Below the pieces are notes generated by a model. That model saw nothing but the letters and a program-made list of their open reading frames with translations. It ran no database searches and was not told the DNA's origin. 64,000 bases of DNA from contig NZ_JANXWD010000010.1 of NCBI RefSeq assembly GCF_025351295.1, forward strand, positions 17,853 to 81,852, read 5' to 3'. The first letter of the stretch is position 1, and every line of letters starts with the position of its first letter. Made by a program: the position numbers and the translations under genes. Shown here one piece after another: positions 47,185 through 56,353 of the stretch. This DNA is from Phenylobacterium sp. (GTDB lineage Bacteria > Pseudomonadota > Alphaproteobacteria > Caulobacterales > Caulobacteraceae).

Positions 47185-47215
47185 CCGCTCCGGTCGATCT
47201 ACCCAGGGGTTCGGC

Positions 47216-47240
47216 GGAACTTTCTACACGTCTCGCGCTT
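47216..47240 (+). promoter_or_regulatory. EcfG-type (general stress sigma factor) promoter-like sequence
   Basis: GGAAC (47216-47220) is followed at 15-16 bases by CGCTT (47236-47240). The alphaproteobacterial EcfG/SigT consensus is GGAAC-N16-17-CGTT, so the -35 is perfect and the -10 has a one-base irregularity. It is 31 bases upstream of the ATG of a 53-residue membrane ORF. Confidence 0.3.
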
Positions 47241-47271
47241 CATCATCCTGCCCGATGGAAGAAGGCGAGAC

Positions 47272-47433
47272 ATGACCGCAAGCCTGTTCACCCCGCACGT
47301 ACTGTTCGGCGCCGTCGCGCTCTACGACGCCATCCTGGTCGCCGTGGTCCTGTGGACCGTGCTGCACGGCGAGTGGTCGCTAGAGCCTTTCTGGTTCAAG
47401 TGGAGTCACTTGAACCAGATCAAAAGGCTCTAA
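47272..47433 (+). CDS. small single-pass membrane protein whose tail is encoded by a repeat
   Basis: The ORF runs from ATG 47272 (GAAGGCGAG just upstream) to TAA 47431-47433 and encodes 53 residues. One transmembrane helix (VLFGAVALYDAILVAVVLWT) is followed by a short polar stretch. The last 18 residues, SLEPFWFKWSHLNQIKRL, come from the dispersed dual-hairpin repeat that begins at 47381. The original gene was therefore either truncated or extended by the insertion. No family is recognised. Confidence 0.5.
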   Translation: MTASLFTPHVLFGAVALYDAILVAVVLWTVLHGEWSLEPFWFKWSHLNQIKRL

Positions 47434-47495
47434 CTCTTTGAATTAGAGCGCGTCGGGCGGCGAAACCGGGATCCACTTTCGCCTGACGCGCCCTA
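47381..47495. repeat. dispersed dual-hairpin repeat, copy 2 (inverted relative to copy 1)
   Basis: This 115-base element is the reverse complement of 17211-17326 with a handful of differences. It contains the TTCAAGTG...CACTTGAA hairpin, the CTCTTTGAATT linker and the CGTCGGGCGGCGAAACCGGGA...CCTGACGCG hairpin. It spans the whole gap between the 53-residue ORF and the reductase gene. It supplies the 3' end of the former and, at its right border, the TAG stop of the latter. Confidence 0.88.
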
Positions 47496-48596
47496 GGCGG
47501 CCTCCACGAACCCCGGCCACGTTGACATGTAGGTGACGAACGCCGGGCCCAGGCCCTCGTTCACCAGGTGCTGGGCCGGAACGGGCAGCGCGATCGGCGT
47601 GAACGCCGCGTCGCGCGCCCGGATCGGGAAATCGTGGTGCAGGATGGCGGCGCGACCGATCAGCACGTAGTCGGCGCCCTGGTCCAGCATCTGGCCCGCG
47701 ATGGCGGGGGAGGTGACCTTTCCGGCGACGCCGAGGCGCACCGCGCCGCGCTCGAGGGCGGTGAAATAGCTCATCAGCGAACGGCCCTTGTAGGCATCCT
47801 CGATGGGCTCCTTGAAGACATCCCACAGCGACATGTCGAGGTAGTCGATGCGGCCGTCGGTCAGCACCGACTGGGCCACTTCAAGGATCTCGCCCAGCTT
47901 CAGGCCGAACCGCTCGGGCGACAGGCGCAGGCCCAGCTGGAAGTCCGGCCGGCAGCGGGCGCGGACCCCGTCGATGATCTCGAAGACGATCCGGGCGCGG
48001 TTCTCCACCGAGCCGCCGTAGCGATCCTCGCGCTTGTTGATCTCGGCCGAGAGGAATTGGGCCAGGATGTAGCCGTGGGCGCCGTGGATCTCGACGCCGT
48101 CGAACCCGGCCTGCTGCGAGCGCACCGCGGCGGCGACGAAGTCCTCCACCAGCTGTTCGACCTCCACCAGGGACAGGCCCCGTGCGCCGGTCTCCGGATC
48201 GTCCGAGGGGCAGACCGGCGTGCCCACGATCTCCTTGGGCGAGCGATTGCCGGCGTGGTGCAGTTGCAGGGCGGCGACGCTGCCCGCCGCCTTGATGGCC
48301 GTGGCGAGGCGGGTCAGGCCCTCCAGGTGCTGGTCGCCGAACACCCCCAGCTGGCCGGGGAAGCCCTGGCCGACCGCCTGGACGTGGGCCGCGCAGGTCA
48401 TCACCAGGCCGAAGCCGCCCTCGGCCCGCTTGGTCAGCCACCTGAACTCGTCGTCGGACAGCCGCCCATCGGGATGGCTCTGCAGGTTGGTCAGCGGCGC
48501 CAGCATGAAGCGGTTCTTCATCGCCGGGCCGTGGGCCAGGGTCATGGGCGAGAACAGGTCGGCCAAGGCGGTCTCCGGGGCTGGATGTCGCCGCAC
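47493..48596 (-). CDS. old yellow enzyme family NADH:flavin oxidoreductase
   Basis: This 367-residue FMN-dependent TIM-barrel ene-reductase has the segments LFSPMTLAHGPAMKNRFMLAPLT, LQLHHAGN, VEIHGAHGYILAQFLS, NKREDRYGGSVENRARI and GKVTSPAIAGQMLDQGADYVLIGRA. Start is GTG 48596, with GGGGAAGG 9 bases upstream. Its stop codon is formed at the border of the dispersed repeat. OYE-family enzymes reduce activated C=C bonds; the natural substrate is unknown. Confidence 0.9.
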   Translation of the reverse strand: MRRHPAPETALADLFSPMTLAHGPAMKNRFMLAPLTNLQSHPDGRLSDDEFRWLTKRAEGGFGLVMTCAAHVQAVGQGFPGQLGVFGDQHLEGLTRLATAIKAAGSVAALQLHHAGNRSPKEIVGTPVCPSDDPETGARGLSLVEVEQLVEDFVAAAVRSQQAGFDGVEIHGAHGYILAQFLSAEINKREDRYGGSVENRARIVFEIIDGVRARCRPDFQLGLRLSPERFGLKLGEILEVAQSVLTDGRIDYLDMSLWDVFKEPIEDAYKGRSLMSYFTALERGAVRLGVAGKVTSPAIAGQMLDQGADYVLIGRAAILHHDFPIRARDAAFTPIALPVPAQHLVNEGLGPAFVTYMSTWPGFVEAA

Positions 48597-48647
48597 CGAT
48601 AGCGGCCTTCCCCGGGGTCGGGCAATCCAGGCTTTCTGAGCGCGCTG

Positions 48648-49466
48648 TCAGCTGGCCGGCAGGAAGATCGGCCCGCCGATGTAGGCGTCGCCGCCCGGCG
48701 CGTCCCGCCGCTCCGCCGAGATCTGCACGACCCGCAGGCCGCCGGAGCGCCCGGCCCGGCGCGCGCCCTGGGGCGCGCCCAGTCGGGGATTGAGGTCCGG
48801 GTCGATGGTCCGCAGCGCCTGGGCGATCTCGTCGCCGTTGGCGCGGAATGCCAGCGGGGCCGGCAGCATCGCCAGCGGGCGGCAGAACAGCCCGACCAGC
48901 AGCGCCTGGTCGGGGCCGCGCAGCAGGGCGAAGGCGGCATGGGTGTGGCTGGGGCGCAGCAGGTTCTGCCAATGGCCGGGACTGGCCCGCCACTGGGCCA
49001 TCAGGCTGGCGGGGGTGGCCGGCGGACCGGGCCGATGGTGGTAGGCGATGTTCTCGGAGGGCGAGCCGACCGTGGTGCGGCCCAGCAGCCACAGGCGATG
49101 GCTGGGATCGAACCCCTCCGGCGACAGGTGCTCCACGGCGCCGCGCCGGGCCAGGTCGCCGCCGTGCGCCCGGGCCGCCCAGGCGAGCTCGCCGTGCCAG
49201 GCCAGGGCGGTCGCCCCGGCCGCGGCCCGGGCCTGGTTGACGAGCGCGAGGGCGGCGCGGCCGCCCGGGTCGTCGAACCGGCCGCCGCCGCCATCGGCCA
49301 GCCGGGCGCGCAGGCGGGCCTCATAGGCGCTCCAGGCCGCGACGTCGGAGGCCGGCGGGGCGGTGTCCGGGACCATGGCGATATGAACCTCGGGCGTATC
49401 GCCGGCGGCGCTCGTCGCCGCGGCGGCGAAGCCCGTCGCCAGGGCGGCGCGCCGCGACAGGCTCAC
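48648..49466 (-). CDS. exported CAP/SCP-domain protein
   Basis: This 272-residue protein has a Tat-like or Sec signal (SRRAALATGFAAAATSAAG). The CAP domain has LALVNQARAAAGATALAW, then WAARAHGGDLARRGAVEHLSP and SENIAYHH, with the pseudo-catalytic His and Glu residues present, and HWQNLLRPSHTHAAF. The C-terminal 70 residues are unassigned. Start is GTG 49466, 10 bases past the cytochrome stop, so it belongs to the beta-helix/cytochrome operon. Bacterial CAP proteins are secreted and of largely unknown role. Confidence 0.8.
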   Translation of the reverse strand: MSLSRRAALATGFAAAATSAAGDTPEVHIAMVPDTAPPASDVAAWSAYEARLRARLADGGGGRFDDPGGRAALALVNQARAAAGATALAWHGELAWAARAHGGDLARRGAVEHLSPEGFDPSHRLWLLGRTTVGSPSENIAYHHRPGPPATPASLMAQWRASPGHWQNLLRPSHTHAAFALLRGPDQALLVGLFCRPLAMLPAPLAFRANGDEIAQALRTIDPDLNPRLGAPQGARRAGRSGGLRVVQISAERRDAPGGDAYIGGPIFLPAS

Positions 49467-49476
49467 GGCTGGACCT

Positions 49477-50562
49477 TCACGGGCGGCCCTTGGCCGGCGC
49501 TGGCATCGCGGCGATCCAGGCGCGGATCAGGGCGACGCCCTCCTCGTGGGTGATCGAGCGGCCCAGCTCCGGCATCATCACCCCCGGCTCGGTGGAGGCC
49601 ATGCGGTAGGGGAGGATCGAGGCGTCCGGATGGCCGGGGTCGATCGCCACCTTCAGGTCGCCCGAGCCACGGCCCGCCGCCACCGGGCGCTTGCCGAGGC
49701 CCAGGGCCGGGCCGCGGGTCTCCTCCAGGGTCAGGAACAGGCCCGAGTTGCTCGCCCCGCCGCGGGGGTTGTGACAATGGGCGCAGTTGGCGTCGAGATA
49801 GGCCCGGGCGCGGCCGTCCAGGGTCTCGGCCGGATCGTCCCAGCGCGCGGTGCGCGGCGCGGCCCGCGGCTCTGGCGCGCCGGCCAGCAGGCCCAGGCGG
49901 CTCCAGCGGGCCAGCTGGTTCTCCGCGCCCTCGGCATAGGGATAGACGCCGTGGAGATTGCGCGCCTTGGGGCCGATGGGGGTCAGCCGCTTGCCCAGCT
50001 GATGGCATTCCTTGCACTGGTTCTGGTTGGGGACCGCGTAGTCGACGGTGCGGGCGCGGCCCTCGGCGTCCGTGAAGGCCACGTCGATCCGCACGCCGGC
50101 CCGCTTCAGCACCGCCTGGGTCTGCTCGGCGTTCCAGACATAGGTCAGCGCCACCCAGCCCTGGCGCTTGTGGATCAGCAGGCGGGTTTCCAGGTATCGG
50201 ACCCGGTCGTCCGGCCGCCGGAAATCGGCCGGATAGGCGAAGGTCTTCACCAGGGCCGCGCCGACCGGCAGGTCGAGCACGCCGCTGGCCCGGTAGCGGG
50301 CCTTGGCGCCCGGCGGCAGGTAGAGGAACCGCGACTTCTCGGCATAGTCGCTGAATAGCGGCGTGTTCAGCGCATAGGGCGTCAGGCCGGCGTTCGGCTG
50401 GCGCGCCCCGGCGTCGGCGAACAGGCGATAGTCGGCTAGCGTGGGCGCCGGCGCTTCGGCGAGCAGCGTATCCAGTGCGACCGCCTCCGGCGCCATCTTC
50501 GCGGGAACCGGCGCCGCGCCGAGGCACAGGATCGCCGCCAGGATAGCGAGCCAGGCCTTCAT
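49477..50562 (-). CDS. SO2930-family diheme c-type cytochrome
   Basis: This 361-residue exported protein has a signal peptide (AWLAILAAILCLGAAPVPA) and two heme c attachment sites: CKECH at residues 183-187 and CAHCH at 260-264. The region before the first site (LNTPLFSDYAEKSRFLYLPPG, then YVWNAEQTQA) is characteristic of the TIGR03806 family, whose members regularly pair with a parallel beta-helix protein. That partner is the next gene upstream, with 12 bases between. Function of the pair is unknown to me; a periplasmic redox role follows from the hemes. Confidence 0.85.
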   Translation of the reverse strand: MKAWLAILAAILCLGAAPVPAKMAPEAVALDTLLAEAPAPTLADYRLFADAGARQPNAGLTPYALNTPLFSDYAEKSRFLYLPPGAKARYRASGVLDLPVGAALVKTFAYPADFRRPDDRVRYLETRLLIHKRQGWVALTYVWNAEQTQAVLKRAGVRIDVAFTDAEGRARTVDYAVPNQNQCKECHQLGKRLTPIGPKARNLHGVYPYAEGAENQLARWSRLGLLAGAPEPRAAPRTARWDDPAETLDGRARAYLDANCAHCHNPRGGASNSGLFLTLEETRGPALGLGKRPVAAGRGSGDLKVAIDPGHPDASILPYRMASTEPGVMMPELGRSITHEEGVALIRAWIAAMPAPAKGRP

Positions 50563-50574
50563 GCGCGGAACGCC

Positions 50575-51786
50575 CTAGGCGCCAAGGTCGGCCTGGCGCC
50601 TGGGCAGGACCACGGGCTTGGGCTCCACGACCTTGGCGTCGCCCTCGGTGGCGGTCTTGGTCGGTTTCGCGGTCATCAGCGCCCCCGGCGCCGTCAGGTG
50701 CAGGTTCAGGATCGGGCCGTCGGTCAGGCGCACATGGGCGACCTCGGGGGAGCCGGGATAGCTGGTGACCCCGTCCCACATCACCGGCGGCAGGCTGCCG
50801 CCGAACAGCGTGGCGACCAGGGCCCCGCCGTCGAACTTCGGATCCCAGCCGTTGCGGCCGATCTTGTTGTCGCGCACCACGATGTCGCGGGGCAGGGGGT
50901 TGTAGGTCTTGTCATCGAACGCCTGGACGTAGCTGACCAGCATCACCGCGGCGGTCTGGTTGCCGTCGAGGGTGTTGCCGAACACATGGACGTCGCGGTT
51001 GGCCATCACCATGATCCCGGTGCCGGTGGGCACATTGGCGACGATGTTGCCCTTGGGCGCGAAGTTGGGCGTGTCGTTGTCGACCACCTGGTTGTCGAAC
51101 ACCCGGGTCGAGTGGCCGCCCATCTGCGGCAGGTTGGGCAGGTCGAACACCAGGATGCCGCCGGCGTTGTGGGTCGAGGTGTTGCCGAATACATCGGCGT
51201 TCATCGAGTTCTCGATCTCGATCCCGGCGACGTTGAACTCGGCGCGGCTGTTCTTGACGATGATGTTCTTCGACTGGCCGACATAGATGCCGGCGTCCGA
51301 CGCGCCCTTCACCGTCACCTTGTCGATCAGCACATTGGTGGAGGCGACCGGATAGACGCCATAGGCGCCGTTGGTGGCCTTGGGCCCGCCGGTCCACTCG
51401 ACCCGCAGGTTGATGAAGCTGATCTGGTCGGCGCCCTTGGACTTGATCCCGTCGCCGCGGCTGTCCTCCACGGCCAGGTCGCGGACGGTGACCTTGTTGG
51501 AGGTGACCAGCAGCCCCTCGCCGGCGCTCTTCTGGCCCTTGAACGACAGCACGGTGGCGTCCGGGCCCGCGCCCTTCACCGTGACCTCGGCGACATCGAG
51601 CGAGAGGCCGTCGGTCAGCTCGTAACGGCCGGCGGCCAGCTGCACGGTGTCGCCCGGCCGGGCGTCCAGCAGGGCGGTCTGCAGCCGTTCCTGGGCGTCG
51701 GGGCCGGGGGCGACGGCGAGGGTCTTGGCGCTGGCAGCGCCGGCCACGGCGGTGGCGGCGAGGAGCGCGGCGGCGAACCTGATCAT
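50575..51786 (-). CDS. parallel beta-helix repeat exported protein (TIGR03805 type)
   Basis: This 403-residue protein has a signal peptide (RFAAALLAATAVAGAASA) and a right-handed beta-helix built of roughly 22-residue coils, including NVLIDKVTVKGASDAGIYVG, NIIVKNSRAEFNVAGIEIEN and DVFGNTSTHNAGGILVFDLP. Asparagine ladders and GIxV turns are visible. Beta-helix proteins of this shape often bind or cleave polysaccharide. It is the first gene of a three-gene operon with the diheme cytochrome and the CAP protein. The ATG at 51786 has GAGGG 4-5 bases upstream. Confidence 0.85.
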   Translation of the reverse strand: MIRFAAALLAATAVAGAASAKTLAVAPGPDAQERLQTALLDARPGDTVQLAAGRYELTDGLSLDVAEVTVKGAGPDATVLSFKGQKSAGEGLLVTSNKVTVRDLAVEDSRGDGIKSKGADQISFINLRVEWTGGPKATNGAYGVYPVASTNVLIDKVTVKGASDAGIYVGQSKNIIVKNSRAEFNVAGIEIENSMNADVFGNTSTHNAGGILVFDLPNLPQMGGHSTRVFDNQVVDNDTPNFAPKGNIVANVPTGTGIMVMANRDVHVFGNTLDGNQTAAVMLVSYVQAFDDKTYNPLPRDIVVRDNKIGRNGWDPKFDGGALVATLFGGSLPPVMWDGVTSYPGSPEVAHVRLTDGPILNLHLTAPGALMTAKPTKTATEGDAKVVEPKPVVLPRRQADLGA

Positions 51787-51874
51787 CTGTCCCTCTTCCC
51801 GGCATCGTGACGCGCCGTTCAACTTTGAAAGTGCCGCTGTTCAGCGGGGCCGCGCAACCCCTAAGGTCGGGGCC

Positions 51875-52294
51875 ATGGACGTGGACATCGTACGGATTGG
51901 GCCGGCGGACGCCCACCTTCTGGAGCGGGTGGCGGAGGACGTCTTCGACGAGGTCATCGATCCCGAGCGGCTGGCCGCCTACCTGGCGGAGCCCGGCCAC
52001 CTGATGGTGCTGGCGATCCACGAGGGCGAGGTGGTCGGCCAGGCCCGCGGCATGGTTCACCGCCATCCCGACCAGCCGACCGAGCTCTATATCGACAACC
52101 TCGGGACTACGCCGGCCCGCCGGCGCGAAGGCCTCGCCACCCGGATGCTGGACGACCTGGTCGCCTGGGCCCGCAGCCTGGGGTGCGAGGCGGCCTGGGT
52201 CGGCACCGAGGTCGACAACGCGCCGGCGCGGACGCTGTACGAGCGGCGCGGGTCCGAGGCGGAGACGTTCGTGATGTATTTCTACGAGTGGTGA
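51875..52294 (+). CDS. GNAT acetyltransferase, AAC(3)-I-like
   Basis: This 139-residue GNAT-fold protein has an acetyl-CoA loop in RRREGLATRMLDDL, preceded by LYIDNLGTTP, and a C-terminal LGCEAAWVGTEVDNAPARTLYERRG. The overall pattern resembles the AAC(3)-I group, including HPDQPTELYIDNLG. Chromosomal relatives are common and need not confer aminoglycoside resistance. It is divergent from the beta-helix gene across 88 bases. Confidence 0.8.
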   Translation: MDVDIVRIGPADAHLLERVAEDVFDEVIDPERLAAYLAEPGHLMVLAIHEGEVVGQARGMVHRHPDQPTELYIDNLGTTPARRREGLATRMLDDLVAWARSLGCEAAWVGTEVDNAPARTLYERRGSEAETFVMYFYEW

Positions 52295-52309
52295 GGGCGA
52301 TCCACGCCA

Positions 52310-52448
52310 ATCCTTCCCCCTCTGGGGGAAGTGGCCCGACGCCGCAGGCGAGGGTCGATGGGGGAAGTGCGAGTCAGGATTCTTGCCTGACACTTCCCCC
52401 ATTGTCGCCCGCCTGCGGCTTTGGCGACATTTCCCCCACGGGGGGAAA
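52310..52448. repeat. palindromic repeat overlapping the 3' end of the deaminase gene
   Basis: CTTCCCCCTCTGGGGGAAGTGG (in part) and the inverted CATTTCCCCCACGGGGGGAA are the outer arms, with ATGGGGGAAGTG...CACTTCCCCCAT and GAGTCAGGATTCTTGCCTGAC as inner stems. The deaminase stop (52374) and its last codons lie inside the element. Confidence 0.8.
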
Positions 52449-53456
52449 GCGAGAGACATAGGCATCGATCGCCGCGAGATGCCGCGCGACCGCATCCGGC
52501 GGCAGGAACGAGCCGGTGAAGCTGTTCCTGGCCAGGGTCACCAGCTCGGCGCGGGTCAGGGACAGCGCCTGGGCGGTTTGCAGCCAGTTCTGGCCCAGGT
52601 AGCCGCCGAAATAGGCCGGGTCGTCGGAGTTGATGGTGGCCCTCAGGCCGAGGTCCAGCATGGTGCGCAGGGGGTGGTCCTTCAGGTCGCCGACCACGCA
52701 GAGCTTGAGGTTGGAGAGCGGGCACACGGTCAGGGTCTTGCCCTCGCGCACCAGGCGCTTGACCAGCGCCGGGTCCTCCAGCGCGCGGTTGCCGTGGTCG
52801 ATGCGGTCGACGTCGAGGATGTCCAGGGCCTCCCAGACATATTCCGGCGGACCCTCCTCGCCGGCGTGGGCCACCAGCTTCAGGCCCTTGGCGCGGGCGG
52901 CGGCGAACACCCGGGCGAACTTCAGCGGCGGGTGGCCGACCTCGGAGGAGTCCAGGCCGACGCCCGCGATGCGGTCGAGATAGGGCTCCGCGGCCTTCAG
53001 GGTGGCGGACGCCGCGGCCTCGTCGAGGTGGCGCAGGAAGCAGAGGATCAGGGCGGAGGTGATCCCCAGGGTGCGCTCGGCCTCCGCCATCGCGGCCAGC
53101 AGCCCGTCCATGACCACCGAGAACGCGATGCCGCGGTCGGTATGGGTCTGGGGATCGAAGAACAGCTCCACGTGCCGGCAGCCGTCGGCGGCCACCCGGC
53201 GGAAATAGGCCATCGCCAGGTCGTGGAAGTCGGCCGCCGTGAGCAGCACGCCCGCGCCCTGGTAGTAGATGTCGAGGAAGTCCTGCAGGTTGGAGAAGGC
53301 GTAGGCGGCGCGAACCTCCTCGACCGTCTTGAACGGCAGGGCGATCGCGTTGCGGCGGCCCAGCTCGAACATCAGCTCGGGTTCGAGACTGCCTTCGATG
53401 TGCAGGTGCAGTTCGGCCTTGGGCAGGCCCTGGATGAATTCGGCGAGGGTCGACAT
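52374..53456 (-). CDS. adenine/adenosine deaminase family protein
   Basis: This 360-residue metal-dependent TIM-barrel deaminase has metal ligands in LPKAELHLHIEGSLEPE, the catalytic HAGEEGPPEYVWEAL, DRIDHGNRALED and the metal-binding NSDDPAYFGGYLGQN. The EGSLEPE and AYFGGY segments favour the adenine deaminase (ADE2/AAH1-like) branch over adenosine deaminase. Start ATG 53456 has GAGGACAG upstream. The C-terminal tail of about 24 residues after AYVSR is encoded by a palindromic repeat and is probably not ancestral. Confidence 0.85.
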   Translation of the reverse strand: MSTLAEFIQGLPKAELHLHIEGSLEPELMFELGRRNAIALPFKTVEEVRAAYAFSNLQDFLDIYYQGAGVLLTAADFHDLAMAYFRRVAADGCRHVELFFDPQTHTDRGIAFSVVMDGLLAAMAEAERTLGITSALILCFLRHLDEAAASATLKAAEPYLDRIAGVGLDSSEVGHPPLKFARVFAAARAKGLKLVAHAGEEGPPEYVWEALDILDVDRIDHGNRALEDPALVKRLVREGKTLTVCPLSNLKLCVVGDLKDHPLRTMLDLGLRATINSDDPAYFGGYLGQNWLQTAQALSLTRAELVTLARNSFTGSFLPPDAVARHLAAIDAYVSRFPPVGEMSPKPQAGDNGGSVRQES

Positions 53457-53539
53457 GCCGCTGTCCTCACCGTGAACCTCGGCCGGGTCAAGACTTGCGG
53501 CGGCCAAGCGGTGCTCTAGGCTGGCGCCGCAACTGGGGG

Positions 53540-54178
53540 ATGTGGGTGTCGGTTTCAGGCGTGGCGGCGGCAGGCGGCCCGACGGCCGAGCAGAAGCTCG
53601 TCCTGGCCCACAAGGCGCTGCTGAACACCGGCGGCATACAGTTCGACTTCACCGCCCTGCCGGTCGAAAAGCCGCCGGCCTGGATCGAGCCCCTGGTCCG
53701 GCTCCTGCAGGCGATCGCCCCGGCGCTGGTCTATGTCTTCTGGGGCGGGCTGGCGGTCGGCGTGGCGCTGATCCTCTATTTCCTGCTGCGCGAGTTCGTG
53801 CCCGAGACCTGGTTCCGCAAGCGCCGCGGCGAAACGGCCGTCGCCGACTGGCGGCCCGAGCCGGGCCAGGCCCGCGCCCTGCTGGAGGACGCCGATGGCC
53901 TGGCCGAGGCGGGGATGTTCGACCAGGCGATCCACCTGCTGCTGTTCCGCTCCATCGACGACCTGGTGGCGCGGCGGCCGGGCGCGGTCCGGCCGGCCCT
54001 GACCAGCCGCGACATCGCCGGGCTGGAGGTGCTGCCCGGCGAGGCGCGCGCGGCCTTCGCACGGCTGGCCCAGGCGGTGGAGCGCACCTTCTTCGGCGGC
54101 CGGTCCGCCGACGCCGACGCCTTCGGCGCGGCGCGGCGGGACTATGAGGCCTTCGCCTTCGCCGAGGGCTGGCGATGA
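53540..54178 (+). CDS. DUF4129-type membrane protein, first gene of MoxR operon
   Basis: This 212-residue protein has a single membrane helix (APALVYVFWGGLAVGVALILYFLL) after a 50-residue N-terminal region. A cytoplasmic DUF4129-like domain follows, ALLEDADGLAEAGMFDQAIHLLLFRSIDDL then RDIAGLEVL. It starts at ATG 53540 or, with better spacing from GGGGG, at GTG 53546. It overlaps the DUF4350 gene by four bases (ATGA). Confidence 0.75.
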   Translation: MWVSVSGVAAAGGPTAEQKLVLAHKALLNTGGIQFDFTALPVEKPPAWIEPLVRLLQAIAPALVYVFWGGLAVGVALILYFLLREFVPETWFRKRRGETAVADWRPEPGQARALLEDADGLAEAGMFDQAIHLLLFRSIDDLVARRPGAVRPALTSRDIAGLEVLPGEARAAFARLAQAVERTFFGGRSADADAFGAARRDYEAFAFAEGWR

Positions 54179-55390
54179 GCGACGCGGCCGACCCCGGGAC
54201 CGGTCCCGCGCCGGCGTTCTCCGCCCGCGCCGTGCTGGCGCTGGTGGGGGTCGGGATCGTGGCCTTCGCCGCCCTGGCGGTGCTGTCGGCCTATGCCCCG
54301 GACCTGCGGACCGGCGAGGACGGCCGCGCGCACGCCCTGTCGAGGTCGGCGGTGGGGCTGGCCGGCGCGCCGATCCTGATGAAGGCCCTGGGCGACACGG
54401 TGGTGGTCAGCCGCACCCGGCCGCAGAGGCTGGGCAATGTCGCGGTGGTGCTGACACCCGAGGCCGGCGACCTGCCGAAGGCGCTGGCGCCGTTCGCGGG
54501 CGCCGCCCACACCCTGATCGTCCTGCCCAAGTGGATCGCGGTTCCCGATCCGATCCGCCGCGGCTTCGTGCGCAAGCTGGACGTCGCGCCCGCCGGCGCC
54601 GCCTTCAGCCCGCTGCTGATCGGCTATTCGCGGGCGACCCGCACGGCGGTGCGCAAGGCCGCGGGGCGGCCGGTGCTGCGCGGGGCCGGCGGACCGTTCG
54701 CGGCGGCGACCTATCTGCCGCTGGGCCGGATCGACCGGCTGCAGACGGTGTCTGGCGACGGCTGGGCGCCGGCCCTGACAGACGAGACCGGCGGCATCGT
54801 CCTGGCCTATTCGCGCCGGCGCCCGGACGTCTGGCTGCTGGCCGACCCGGACCTGTTGAACAACCAGGGGCTCTCCGATCTCAACACCGCGCGCGCCGGG
54901 GTGGCCGTGCTGCAGGCGGCCAGCGCGGGCGGCGCCCACACCCTGCTGTTCGACGTCACCCTGGCCGGCTTCGAGCGCGGCCGCGGCCTGGGCCGGCTGA
55001 TGCTGGAGCCGCCGTGGCTGGCCGCGACCCTGTGCGCGGTGGCCGCCGCGCTCCTGATGGGCGTCCACGCCCTGGCCCGGTTCGGCCAGCCGCGACGACG
55101 CGGCCGCGCCTTCGCGCTGGGCGCGCGTGCGCTGGTGGACAACTCCGCCGACCTGGTGCGCATGGCGCGCAAGGAACACGAACTGGCCCCCGCCTACGCC
55201 GTGCTGATCCGTGGCCTGGTCGAGCGCGCGGCCGGCGGGCATGTGCAGGCGGGCTGGCTGGAGGGCCTGGCCGCGCGACGCGGGGTCGCCGCGCCAGGCC
55301 AGCTGGAGGCCGAGGCCGGGCGCGTGAAGACCCGCGACGACCTGCTGGCGATCGCGAAGAGACTGTATGACTGGCGAGGGGAGATGACGC

Positions 55391-55404
<14 letters not shown>
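54175..55404 (+). CDS. DUF4350 domain membrane protein
   Basis: This 409-residue protein has an N-terminal membrane helix (AVLALVGVGIVAFAALAVLSAY) and an extracytoplasmic DUF4350 domain with ALSRSAVGLAGAPILMKALG, LIVLPKW, LLADPDLLNNQGL. A second membrane helix (WLAATLCAVAAALLMGVHAL) leads to a cytoplasmic helical tail. DUF4350 regularly neighbours MoxR and DUF58 genes. It overlaps the MoxR gene by 14 bases. Confidence 0.75.
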
Positions 55405-56347
<943 letters not shown>

Positions 56348-56353
56348 GCCCGC

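Noticed and set aside
51875..52294. AAC(3)-I-like acetyltransferase as an acquired aminoglycoside resistance gene
   Set aside because: No integron, transposon or composition change surrounds it; similar chromosomal GNAT proteins are common and resistance cannot be inferred.
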